The notes under the pieces were generated by a model, which saw only the letters and a list, made by a program, of their open reading frames with translations, had not been told where the DNA came from and searched no databases. From a virus, in the IMG/VR virus record IMGVR_UViG_3300025133_000235, positions 1 through 42,748 of that record: a stretch of 42,748 nt of DNA; one strand, given 5' to 3'. Shown here in pieces: positions 9,801-18,889 of this stretch; the stretch's first letter is position 1, and the number at the start of each line of letters is the position of its first letter. Position numbers and translations under genes: made by a program.

Positions 9801-12800
9801 CTGCTGTAGAAAGCCCGGAATTAGTAGAATATCTAAAAGCCTATCTTGACAATAAGTTTTTCAGAGAAGGAAAAGCTTCTGACATTGATGAATTTTTTGC
9901 AACCAAAGAAGAGATCAAGAAACTTAAAGCACAGCTTCAGAGATTAGAAGAACACAGACAAGAGGTCATTGAAAACTGGGATGCTAACAGGGCGGAAGAA
10001 TTAGCAGAAAGACAAGGAAGAAGCTGGGCAGAAGGTTATGTTGCTATGTATCCACAGATACGTGATATGGCAATTGGAGCCCGGGAGAAAGCATTACAAG
10101 GGATTAAGAATGATAAAAGTAGTTCAGCTTCTGCTGAAGTTATCATGGGTAAATCCACTGTCAATCCTGCAGTGCTTCCACCACAACACCAAACTACTGA
10201 AGAATCAAGAAAGAAATATAATTCTGCAAAGAAAACTACACTTTCTGCAACAGCTGGTAGAGAAACAGAAGTTACAGAAGATGACGAAGGTTTCTTGGTT
10301 GATGAGAGAGATGAAAAAGGAAGAATTGTTCCTAACAAGGGAAGCGTTAATGAAAAAACAGGAGAAGTAGATTTAGAAGATGGTGAAAACCTCAAACGTT
10401 GGTATAAATTTATCAATAGTATTGATGATGCTACTGATTATGTATTGAAACTTGTTGTATACCAAAAGGGAGACAAAGAATCAGATAAAGTCTTTACCAA
10501 AGCAGAGAAAGCATGGAATAAGGCACATCCTAAACATGTTGCTATCAAGGCTGTTCTCTACACTAAGGACGGCAAACCTGTTAAAGTTGACAAAAAACTG
10601 GTATTCAATAGTATCCACTCTCCTGATTTTGTGGATAATATTGCAGAAGATCCATTGATCGTAGACTATCTTTCAAGCCTCTTTAAAGATGATCCTGCAC
10701 CAATAGTAGGTCAGTACAAAGGAGAGAAGAAAGTCACCATGGATCGTGGAGACGGTTCCAGAGAATATAAAAGAAGTGAACTTCTGGAATTAGCAAAAGA
10801 ACATGCTAAAAAAAGACTGACAAAACTTCGTGATAAAGTTGCTAAAAATACGAAGAAGGGCAAACCTTCTTACGTAGAGGCTACTGGTTTGTCTGTAGGT
10901 GTCCCAAACACATTGCCGACTGTAGATGGTGTGAGAGCACGAAACTCTGTAACTACAGCCATTGCTCCACTTTCACCACCTAAAGGTAAAAAGGGAAAAC
11001 ACATTACTGGTCTCCACATTCCACAAGACGCTAATGATAAAGAGGGATTAGAAATTGAAACTTCTATGAGTTTCACTCCTGGAGTTGTCTATATCACAAC
11101 AAGTGATGGTAGGATTGTTGAAGGTATTTCAAGAACCATGAAACCACAGGAAACAGAATTCCTGATGAAACTTTTCTACCATGTCTTTGGACAAAGTGAT
11201 AGTTTCAATGTTAAGTACCATACAAAAGGAAAAGATGGTAAAAAGACGATTGAAACCTGGAAAGTCCTTGGTAGTGGTTCCAAAAAGACTGCTGTTGGTA
11301 TCATTGATAAACTGATCTACTTTGGAAAACTCCAACCAGAGAAATCCAAGACTTATGAAATCTATTACGATACAACACTCAATAGAATTGTATTTGGAGA
11401 TGCTTCTACCCAAGTAGATCCTAATGACATTATGGTAGATGGTAAATTGAGTGAAGACCCTGCTGTACAAGAGCTTATGAATTTTGTAGGCAATCTTACA
11501 CATAATGTCAACAAGAAATTGATGACAGGAAAAAAATATAAACATCCTGTGAGTATTGATGAAAATGGTGTAGTTACAATGGTAGACTATACTGTGAAAG
11601 ACACCCCAGATCACTTAATGCCGTATGAAAGATTTGTACTAGATTCTAACAGAGATGTACTGGGAACAGATCTTGTAGAACATACTTCTGATGAAAATCA
11701 ATTCTTATCAAGATACCTGACTTACGATCCTGTTGTAAAAGATAAGATTGAGAGAAAGGTAGAAAAAGATGAAGAAGCAGAGAAGGCAAAAGAAGCTGCT
11801 AAGAAAGAAGGAGAAACCACAGAAACTACAGAGAAGACTGAACCAGCAGCCCCTGCAAACACTCTTCCACAACAACCTGGAGAAGCTCTTAAGTACGAAG
11901 CAATTGAGGTTGGTAAAAAGTATCTTATAGATATGTCTCCTGCTGAAGTAGAGAGAAAATTTGCAGTAATCATTAATGAGGATAACTCTGTTTCACTTTA
12001 TACACACAATATAGATGGAGAACGTGTTCCATATTATGAAAAAGAAGGAAAGGCTATTACTCTTACTGAAAAAGGGAAAACTGGATTAGATAATTACGTA
12101 AGAGTTTTACAATTGGCTCTTTCAAAAAATGAAGAAGAATTATCGGAAGCTGACCAAAGAAGATTTGAAATAATGAAGGTATCCACTTATACAGAAATTG
12201 TAAAAGCGGTTGCTAATAACAGAGCTAAGAAGAAGATTGAAAAAGTAGAAAGTAAGAAAGAGGAGAAAAAGAAAGGGAAGAAACGTCTTGTAAAACTTGG
12301 TGTAAAGGATTACAAAAAGATCAATTCTGATGAAGCAGAATCATGGTTGAAGTCTGTATTTGGTGATCACATTACTGTTGAAGAAGGTGAAAATCTTTTC
12401 GCAGAAGGTTCTTTTGCAGAAGTTGTTGGAAGTGTTTTCAGAATAAGCAAAATGGCTGAAGTTGGAACAGAGTTCCATGAAGCTTTCCACTATGTTGCAG
12501 AATTATTAAGTAAACAAGAATATGCTGACATGATGACAGAAGCCAGAACAGTATTTTCTGTTAATGAGATTTCTGCCATGCTCTCAATGTTAGTAGATGC
12601 AGGCGTGCTTGGTAAAACTGCTGACGGCTATCTTGACCAAAATGGATACAAGATGGACCAGAGAGCCGCTGAAGAGTACGCACTTGAGGAACTTATTGCT
12701 GAAGACTTCCGTGAGTACATGATGACTGAAGAATCAAGATTCAGTCCTAAATCTAAATCATTCTTTCAAATGATTGTAGATGCTATCCAAAACCTGGTTG

Positions 12801-15800
12801 CGTATTTCAAGGATACTCCATCAACTACTTTTAAAATTTATGAAAATATCAAAGGCGGTGTTTACAAAAATACTCCAACACCTTCTGATAAAAAATCATA
12901 CCGTAAAATCAGGTTAATGACCGATTACGGAACAATGACTGTAAATGCACAGCATACTTATGAATTCTTTGAAGGACTTTCTGCAAGGTTATTCCAAGAG
13001 CTATTCCAAGATGGAGATGCTAAATCACTATTTGCTACAAGCCCGGAAAAGATTAATAAGATTTTAGTAAGTATTATTGATGATGCATACATTACTACAA
13101 ACAACAACTTTGTAGATAAAGAAATGCCACAGAGTGTTGAAGACCTTCTTAATATTCTGGACAACCATGAGAGTAAAACCAATCAACGGGCTCATTATGA
13201 TCACATTATCAAGGAATTCTACGAGTTTGTAAAACAATATGGTATTGATCTTAAAGAGGTATCTGAACAATCACAGGACTGGGATGCAATTGCTGAAGCT
13301 GTTTCAGAAGATGAAAGAACTGGTTACAGTAGTTTCACAAAGGTTGCTGCAGAATATGATACAAAAAATGGTACACCACGTGCTATCAGAATGTTGATTG
13401 CAAGTATTCCTACTGATGAAATCAATAGTCTTGGCTTGGATACTATGATGCCTTTTGGACGAACATATATCCAGATGGCAAAACAAGTTGCAGGTAGCGT
13501 AGGAAACTATGACAGAATGACAACCAAACTTGGAGATGAAACCTTTTTGGCAGACAAACCTGTAATTGCTACATTTCTTGACAGACTGGAAAGTTTCAGT
13601 AAAAAGGACGAGGCTGGAGAAAGGCTGCGCACACAATTTACTGTGGAGTTCTCCCTGTTTGATAAAACGTTTCTTACTACAATCTTAGAACATGATGGTA
13701 GAATCTATAATGCAGATACCAATAATACAAGGGTAGAAAAGGTTATTATTGCTGATTGGGAATCTGCGTTTATGACAATTTTGGAGACAAAAGGTGGTCA
13801 ACTAATTTGGCCAAGTGGATTTCTTACTAAATTTAAAAATACTGTAGTGGGGATTGCAGATTTAGATGCAAAGGCACAACCAAAGGCAATTAAGAAAGCC
13901 TTTAAAATGCTTGGTATAAACTTTACCAACTTCAATGCTGCTCACAAAATTGTTCTACCTAATGGTCCCGGAAAGACAATTGGCTTACGTCAAATGTTAA
14001 ACTACATTAACACAGAACTTCCAAAGCTAAATCCTAATGAAGTTTTCAAAAGACAAAAGAAGGGTGGAATCTACGGTCATTTGCAAAAACTTGCACAGAT
14101 AGAAGCTAAGCACACCACTAAGCACATTGACTTACAGTCACAAGCTTCTGATGGTAAGACTATCTACAACCTTGGTTTACATACTAACCTGACTATAACT
14201 GTATCACTTATCAATGATATCGTTGAACTCTATCCTACACAAGAAGGAAGGGAAACAGCATTAAGAAAAACTCTTCCACATCTCTTTGGTAAATACCAAG
14301 AGAATAGTCTTTGGAAGAAAGATATCATAGAGCATGGTCTTAAAATAGAATTGACTGATGCTGAAGGTCTTAGAGTTAACAGACCAGGAATAACTGGTAA
14401 GCGGTTAAAAGGTGTTACAACTCCTGATAGACTTACAATGTTTGTTAACAGTGCAATGGATAATATTTTTCCATTCATGAGGGCTGCTGATAGAGGTGTG
14501 GAAAATACCTTTAAAGTAGGAGACGATCTTCTGGTTACTGATGAAGACCAGATGGTAGATGTTATGGCAAATTACCTGAAAGATGAACTTAGTAGTTCTC
14601 GGGATTTAAAACATAACAAGGTTGGAGAAGATGTGTTATACTATCAGACTAATGCTTTAGAATTGAGAATATTCAAAAACATTCTTGGAGAAGCTCTTAA
14701 TAAGAAGGCACAAAAAATAATTGATAATACCCGTGATGGTATTGACAAATTTGTAAACAGCTATGAAGTTCGTACTAAAATCAGAGATTGGGTAGAAGAA
14801 CAGGTTGATGAAGAGACTACCAACATAGATAAGGAGAAGGTTACCAAAGAGTATAAAGCAAAAGTTAAGGGAAAGGGTGTAACAAGATATGCTGGAATTG
14901 ACGTAGAGCATATCAGAACCCATGGTAGTGTAGAAAAGGTGATTGAACTCTTTACTTACAACAGTATTGTAGCGTACATTGAGCAAACCAAACTTTTCAC
15001 TGGAGACCCTGCATTTTACAGTAGTGTTGGTGATAATTTCAAGAGAAATTCTATGTTCAATAGTACTAAGAAAATCTCAAGAAACGACAAGAAGTTCAAC
15101 AAATGGTTGACGAAACACAGACCCAAACAAGGTGGTAAAAAGAAGAATACCTTAAAAGGACTTATCAGCACCATTGTATATAATGATCACAAGATTACTT
15201 CTGATTATGTAGAAGATTTACGTAAAGTATTTACTGACTCTTTCGCAAAAGACAATGAGATTACCAAAAACAATGTAGATTTTGCTCAAAAAGTTAACAA
15301 TTATCTAGGGCCTTATCAGAAGATAGATGAAGCAGATGCATTTGGAATTGTTACTCTACAGGAATATAGACATATTCTTGAAAGAGCTGCACAATGGACA
15401 GACAAACATGAAGCTCTTTACCAAAAGGTAATGACAGATGATCTGACACTTACACCTTCTGAAATCTTTTATTTCCAACCATTGAAAACACAATATACTG
15501 GACCTCTTCATGATTATAGAGATACACTGTTTGTTCCTTCGGGATACAAGCATGTAATTATGCCAATTTTTCCACAACTTCTGAATCAGAATGGTGAGAG
15601 TAATCTTTCTCCATTGTACAATCACATGGTGGAAAATGACATTGGTATTGCTCAATTTCATAGTGGAAACAAGTACGGTACTCTGGTACCAGATACAGAA
15701 CCACAGGCATTCTATACAGAAGACAATCATGTAAACCTTGATGTAATCACACAAACAATTGATTACCAATACTTTGGAATTCAGGTAGATATTGCACCTA

Positions 15801-18800
15801 AGGTTAAAACTGAAACTACTCCGGGTTCACAGGCTATGAAGCATGTGCTTTCTAACATCTTTAGAAATGGACAAATTGCTTCTGAAATGAAGAATTACGA
15901 TATCCATAAAGATGTAGGAGATTACATTGAAAACACTAAGAAACTTGTCAATCTTCATCTTTCAAATCTGAAGAACAGGTTTGGTATCAACAGTGATTAT
16001 GAGATTAAGAACAAGGCAGAATTCAAACGTTACCTGAAAGAAGAATTTCTGAAAAGGAATCCTGATGATAATGTTCTTACTGCTATTCAGGAACTTACTG
16101 ATGATGGTACCTTCATTGACAACCTTGCAAACCACAGAAAGGTAGAAAACCTCTTAATGGCCCTTGTACAAAACAATGTAATGAGAGCCAAAAGGTATGG
16201 TAAAGCAATGGTTCAAATACCAACTACTGGATTTGAACCTATTGGTACTGCTAAGCAAGGAAGTAATTACCTGAAATTCTACAGAGAAGGGTTGATATAT
16301 AAACCAAACGGTAGTTATGAAGTTCATGGTGATGGTACTCCAAAAAAAGAAATACTTCCAATGGAAGTTGAAATACCACTTCCTAAAGAATACATGAGTT
16401 TTGTACAGAAGCACTTTAAAACTTTGGATGCTTTCAATAAGGCAATTGAAGAAGGGCATGAGAAAGTAGATGAGCGCCTCTTAAAAATTGTTGGTTTCCG
16501 TATTCCTACACAAGGGATGAACTCCATTGAATATATGAAGATTAAGAGATTTCTACCACCACAGAGTGCAGAAATTATCAGAGTATCTTCTGAAATCGTT
16601 TCCAAAACTGGTTCTGATTATGACGTAGATAAGCTGACAATCTACTTCCCTAACTTTAATTTTGAAAAAGGTATTCCAAGATACACAGATGAACTTGCAC
16701 AGATTACACATAGTGACACAAAAGAGGGAATTGAAAATGCATTGTTGCAATCCCAGATTAATCTGATTAAAAGGATAGAGAACCATAGAGGACTTGTTGC
16801 GCCTATTGACGACAAAATCCTGAAGGATGTTGCTGCAGAGATTAAACAGATTAAAAATGAGAAAGCAATTAAGAAAAACGCAGATCCAAATACTCCCCCG
16901 GGAGAAAGAGTGAAAATTCATGATGAAGCTTCTTACACAAGCCTTATAACTCCAAGAACCAACATCAAGAAATTCAATGAGTTTCTCGCTGGTAAACAAG
17001 GTGTAGCTATAGGGGCTATTCAAGGAACTCACCATGTTCTTAGCCAACAAGCTGGTTTACAAGTTGCAGATAAGTTTGCAAAAGTGTTCTTTGCACACAA
17101 TGAAATTGATGGTAACATTTCTTTATCACATACACATGATAAAGAGGGAAACCTTATATCAGAAACCTTAGCAGCGTTCCTTACAGCATATGTGGATATT
17201 GCTAAGAATCCATATATCTTTGACCTTAATTTTACAACAGAAGTTGCAAACACGGTATTCTACATGCTAAGAGCAGGTGCAGACCCTGTATGGGTTGCGT
17301 ACTTGGTAGCTCAGCCAAAGGTTGAACAATATATCAAAGAGAGTGCAAGAAATAAAGCAGAGATCTTCAAAGACAGATCTAATAAGTCTATGAGATTAAG
17401 AGTTTCTGAAAAACAACTTGTTAGCAAACTCTTTAAAGGAAGCAATACTCTGATTGATAACACTCTCCACAGAATGCAGGAGAAAAGAAGATTACTGATG
17501 GTACAGGGAGATGACGTGGAAGGACTTGAAGAAAGGATTACTAACAAGATTGACTCTTTCACAGTCCTGAAAACAGAAGGTGTGAAAACTTTGAAACAAA
17601 ACCTTATCAACCACAAAGGTGATGAGCAACGTCAGTATGATTATCTGGATACTTTCCTTGAATATAAACGTCAATCTACATATTTAGATGATCTTGTAAG
17701 GGCGTCTAACGTTGATACCAAAGGTGTTGGTCAGTCTATGATGGATATTCATAATAGGGAAAAGTTACAACAACAGATTAATGATGATGGGTTCTTTAAA
17801 AATCATAAAGCACTTTTTTCAAATACAATCTTACAACCTTTCCAGGAAACTATTAATGAAACCAAAAAGATTTACACACCACTATACCTGACTTTCCAAG
17901 ACAGGTTCAGTAAACTTGTTGATTTCAAAGATTTGATTTCTAGCCTGCAAATTACCAATGATAAGAACAATGCTTATCAAAGGGTTTCTGACGACTTCCT
18001 ACTGTACACAATGATGACTCTTAAAAATAGTCAGGGAGACATTCCATTAAGAGCAAGTGAATACCACACACTCTTAAAAGGAGATACCTCTGTTGCTCAT
18101 ACTATCAACAGAATTAAGGTAGATCCTACTCATGAGCTTTATGCGCAACTTCATGATAACCCTTACATCAAGCAATTGATAGGAGAAACTTATGTAGATA
18201 GACAAGAAGGCGATCTTGTGAAAATGTTTCACAAAAGATTGTCTACACCGGAGATCAATAAGTTGTTTGATCACTTCATGGAAATCAAGCAAATTGCTCC
18301 TGATCTTGCTACTGATCTTGTAAAGGTAAGTCTTATTCAAGCTGGTTTTAATACTACACCAAATTCATACAGCCACATTGTACCTAAGGCCGCAATAGAT
18401 GAATTTCTGAAATCAGTACAAGGAAGTGTTCCTACAGATGATGCAGCACTTAATGAATGGCTGGAAAACTTTAAAGCACAATTTCAAAGAAACACTTCTA
18501 ATCATAAATTTCTACCTAAGATTACAATGAGTAGAGATAGCTTTACTGATCAGATGAAAGTAGATCCTGTTAATACACATACTAAGAACGGTAAATTTGA
18601 TTTCTTCCTGTATATCACAAGAAAAGGAGATGATGACCATAGGGTTATATACACAACCAAACAAACTTATCTTAAAAAAAGTATTAAGCATAAGATGTTA
18701 TGGTCTGATGTTAACAGCCGTCCACTTGGAGGAATGAATCAAAAATACTACTACCCATTTTCAGAAGAAGAGGCTATGAGAGAAGCTATCGCTGAAGAAG

Positions 18801-18889
18801 AATTATTAACCAAAGAAGAATTACTGGAAGATTATGAACAAAATCCAGATAAGAAACATGATTGTTCTCCACAGAAAAAACCATACTAA
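6863..18889 (+). CDS. Giant multidomain virion RNA polymerase with zincin-type metallopeptidase motif (4008 aa)
   Basis: Several regions are visible. Residues 130-380 are Ala/Gly-rich with hydrophobic stretches (around 158-175 and 350-376), resembling injected polyvalent proteins. Residues 770-815 form a strong coiled coil. An acidic/Pro/Thr linker lies near 1636-1672 and a Lys/Glu-rich one near 1786-1820. HEAFH at 1872-1876, with EELIAEDF at 1942-1949 as a possible third zinc ligand, indicates a zincin peptidase. A Lys in G-N-K-Y-G (K2937) may be the beta-like barrel lysine. R3213 begins RIPTQG, followed by FLPP and D3252-Y-D-V-D3256, the metal-binding triad of crAss-like RNA polymerases. 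In phi14:2 the homologous polymerase (about 2180 aa) is packaged and transcribes early genes after injection. This protein is nearly twice that length. Start and stop are both one-base TAATG overlaps. RNAP identity is fairly secure; protease activity is inferred. Confidence 0.88.
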   Translation: MPQERNTALDAIFAQIEELKRTGGNVYSPPVQAPSYQVPDDDYTKYLQQGQLPTRLEDLEFQRAVHQPTGEQALHAGGRILTNTVPKIIGYTASVFDFDNELGKDHDYTNWLTQAMLDFSEDMNKSMPIYRERPDEFLDVGDFAWWAQHGSNLVQEAAAFYAAGLGVGSLVQKGAQALKFSQHLAKGKNIAAAAKGAADLSKMGRAGQFMTQGGTAFALNKVESTLVAADVYKNAYETAMQTHGDEAKANDQAAQAAAFSYNTNRMNILLNMTMAGRIMKGATVTRQATKALTKMNTLKSVAFEAGQEALEESINLFSEKEGERYVSALLNEKNHKRTLQNFLSDVMTAEGAESALLGAAGGGMMTMAAVGGSYVPTPTRVTDPKTGKVTTKWDSKVDQHNARRKRQQDLLDPIASSLKGEGNTDMFSVMQSAEKQANNTLFLDTADQLLNSKLTKAEKEAIINEAGNNLYQHADETDADFKKRIDDFKALLNLSKTDLRKFKEGRSKMVLEEQVWQFSENGGLDELVSLYDQIEDMDAETAEKKGFTEDYQEKARAAKDYIAGEENAFGVRTGGLAKIYEDHAGSYAKPVVRHLFDNRVEYHQISEEQKALEKEMAAYSVSKNTVDDLEIHPEYITRKKQYDKNQLDLENLDEAYKEATTEEGQKRIEASAKSKIEKMLKDIHGLSEFKNRVEGLLEGQEAGEKVVKTNDQGEVVDEFTITKKGDEYFIKSDNKGRKKKLTAKNINEYDVYDAEGWKEYTQERQDNLELQHRVKGLEKIIDSNEYELQKNEKEIELLEKQLADANEALEKALHTLKTGARGKAYAAKSRSPIAKAARASLDAAVATIEANQKQLVLLNQVKDALTSNLEILKLEKASAEAGKKTNYYERHKGAKALLKQPVINPNDYLDDTSDAIDRIELRLQELEALRDILEHLVHNSESFSRILKAYKVMFYNRATTDENIIAALDKIAEHDPEAVAAVESPELVEYLKAYLDNKFFREGKASDIDEFFATKEEIKKLKAQLQRLEEHRQEVIENWDANRAEELAERQGRSWAEGYVAMYPQIRDMAIGAREKALQGIKNDKSSSASAEVIMGKSTVNPAVLPPQHQTTEESRKKYNSAKKTTLSATAGRETEVTEDDEGFLVDERDEKGRIVPNKGSVNEKTGEVDLEDGENLKRWYKFINSIDDATDYVLKLVVYQKGDKESDKVFTKAEKAWNKAHPKHVAIKAVLYTKDGKPVKVDKKLVFNSIHSPDFVDNIAEDPLIVDYLSSLFKDDPAPIVGQYKGEKKVTMDRGDGSREYKRSELLELAKEHAKKRLTKLRDKVAKNTKKGKPSYVEATGLSVGVPNTLPTVDGVRARNSVTTAIAPLSPPKGKKGKHITGLHIPQDANDKEGLEIETSMSFTPGVVYITTSDGRIVEGISRTMKPQETEFLMKLFYHVFGQSDSFNVKYHTKGKDGKKTIETWKVLGSGSKKTAVGIIDKLIYFGKLQPEKSKTYEIYYDTTLNRIVFGDASTQVDPNDIMVDGKLSEDPAVQELMNFVGNLTHNVNKKLMTGKKYKHPVSIDENGVVTMVDYTVKDTPDHLMPYERFVLDSNRDVLGTDLVEHTSDENQFLSRYLTYDPVVKDKIERKVEKDEEAEKAKEAAKKEGETTETTEKTEPAAPANTLPQQPGEALKYEAIEVGKKYLIDMSPAEVERKFAVIINEDNSVSLYTHNIDGERVPYYEKEGKAITLTEKGKTGLDNYVRVLQLALSKNEEELSEADQRRFEIMKVSTYTEIVKAVANNRAKKKIEKVESKKEEKKKGKKRLVKLGVKDYKKINSDEAESWLKSVFGDHITVEEGENLFAEGSFAEVVGSVFRISKMAEVGTEFHEAFHYVAELLSKQEYADMMTEARTVFSVNEISAMLSMLVDAGVLGKTADGYLDQNGYKMDQRAAEEYALEELIAEDFREYMMTEESRFSPKSKSFFQMIVDAIQNLVAYFKDTPSTTFKIYENIKGGVYKNTPTPSDKKSYRKIRLMTDYGTMTVNAQHTYEFFEGLSARLFQELFQDGDAKSLFATSPEKINKILVSIIDDAYITTNNNFVDKEMPQSVEDLLNILDNHESKTNQRAHYDHIIKEFYEFVKQYGIDLKEVSEQSQDWDAIAEAVSEDERTGYSSFTKVAAEYDTKNGTPRAIRMLIASIPTDEINSLGLDTMMPFGRTYIQMAKQVAGSVGNYDRMTTKLGDETFLADKPVIATFLDRLESFSKKDEAGERLRTQFTVEFSLFDKTFLTTILEHDGRIYNADTNNTRVEKVIIADWESAFMTILETKGGQLIWPSGFLTKFKNTVVGIADLDAKAQPKAIKKAFKMLGINFTNFNAAHKIVLPNGPGKTIGLRQMLNYINTELPKLNPNEVFKRQKKGGIYGHLQKLAQIEAKHTTKHIDLQSQASDGKTIYNLGLHTNLTITVSLINDIVELYPTQEGRETALRKTLPHLFGKYQENSLWKKDIIEHGLKIELTDAEGLRVNRPGITGKRLKGVTTPDRLTMFVNSAMDNIFPFMRAADRGVENTFKVGDDLLVTDEDQMVDVMANYLKDELSSSRDLKHNKVGEDVLYYQTNALELRIFKNILGEALNKKAQKIIDNTRDGIDKFVNSYEVRTKIRDWVEEQVDEETTNIDKEKVTKEYKAKVKGKGVTRYAGIDVEHIRTHGSVEKVIELFTYNSIVAYIEQTKLFTGDPAFYSSVGDNFKRNSMFNSTKKISRNDKKFNKWLTKHRPKQGGKKKNTLKGLISTIVYNDHKITSDYVEDLRKVFTDSFAKDNEITKNNVDFAQKVNNYLGPYQKIDEADAFGIVTLQEYRHILERAAQWTDKHEALYQKVMTDDLTLTPSEIFYFQPLKTQYTGPLHDYRDTLFVPSGYKHVIMPIFPQLLNQNGESNLSPLYNHMVENDIGIAQFHSGNKYGTLVPDTEPQAFYTEDNHVNLDVITQTIDYQYFGIQVDIAPKVKTETTPGSQAMKHVLSNIFRNGQIASEMKNYDIHKDVGDYIENTKKLVNLHLSNLKNRFGINSDYEIKNKAEFKRYLKEEFLKRNPDDNVLTAIQELTDDGTFIDNLANHRKVENLLMALVQNNVMRAKRYGKAMVQIPTTGFEPIGTAKQGSNYLKFYREGLIYKPNGSYEVHGDGTPKKEILPMEVEIPLPKEYMSFVQKHFKTLDAFNKAIEEGHEKVDERLLKIVGFRIPTQGMNSIEYMKIKRFLPPQSAEIIRVSSEIVSKTGSDYDVDKLTIYFPNFNFEKGIPRYTDELAQITHSDTKEGIENALLQSQINLIKRIENHRGLVAPIDDKILKDVAAEIKQIKNEKAIKKNADPNTPPGERVKIHDEASYTSLITPRTNIKKFNEFLAGKQGVAIGAIQGTHHVLSQQAGLQVADKFAKVFFAHNEIDGNISLSHTHDKEGNLISETLAAFLTAYVDIAKNPYIFDLNFTTEVANTVFYMLRAGADPVWVAYLVAQPKVEQYIKESARNKAEIFKDRSNKSMRLRVSEKQLVSKLFKGSNTLIDNTLHRMQEKRRLLMVQGDDVEGLEERITNKIDSFTVLKTEGVKTLKQNLINHKGDEQRQYDYLDTFLEYKRQSTYLDDLVRASNVDTKGVGQSMMDIHNREKLQQQINDDGFFKNHKALFSNTILQPFQETINETKKIYTPLYLTFQDRFSKLVDFKDLISSLQITNDKNNAYQRVSDDFLLYTMMTLKNSQGDIPLRASEYHTLLKGDTSVAHTINRIKVDPTHELYAQLHDNPYIKQLIGETYVDRQEGDLVKMFHKRLSTPEINKLFDHFMEIKQIAPDLATDLVKVSLIQAGFNTTPNSYSHIVPKAAIDEFLKSVQGSVPTDDAALNEWLENFKAQFQRNTSNHKFLPKITMSRDSFTDQMKVDPVNTHTKNGKFDFFLYITRKGDDDHRVIYTTKQTYLKKSIKHKMLWSDVNSRPLGGMNQKYYYPFSEEEAMREAIAEEELLTKEELLEDYEQNPDKKHDCSPQKKPY

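Noticed and set aside
11129-11614. Opposite-strand open frames of 100-165 aa inside the giant genes (for example here, 16553-17050 and 19315-19770)
   Set aside because: They are Cys/Ile/Phe/Ser-rich shadows of AT-rich coding DNA, have no motif and lie wholly within well-supported genes.
16228-16238. GGATTTGAACC, resembling a tRNA T-arm on the - strand
   Set aside because: No acceptor stem, anticodon arm or D arm surrounds it. It lies inside the RNA polymerase frame and encodes G-F-E-P.
18871-18883. Run of six A as a -1 frameshift site fusing the two giant proteins
   Set aside because: The geometry would lead into the next frame, but the heptamer is G-AAA-AAA rather than seven A and no stimulatory structure is obvious. 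Reinitiation at TAATG explains the junction better.
18862-18888. ATG at 18862 as start of the nuclease-bearing giant gene
   Set aside because: The ATG at 18889 forms the same TAATG overlap as the two preceding junctions, making it the more likely start.
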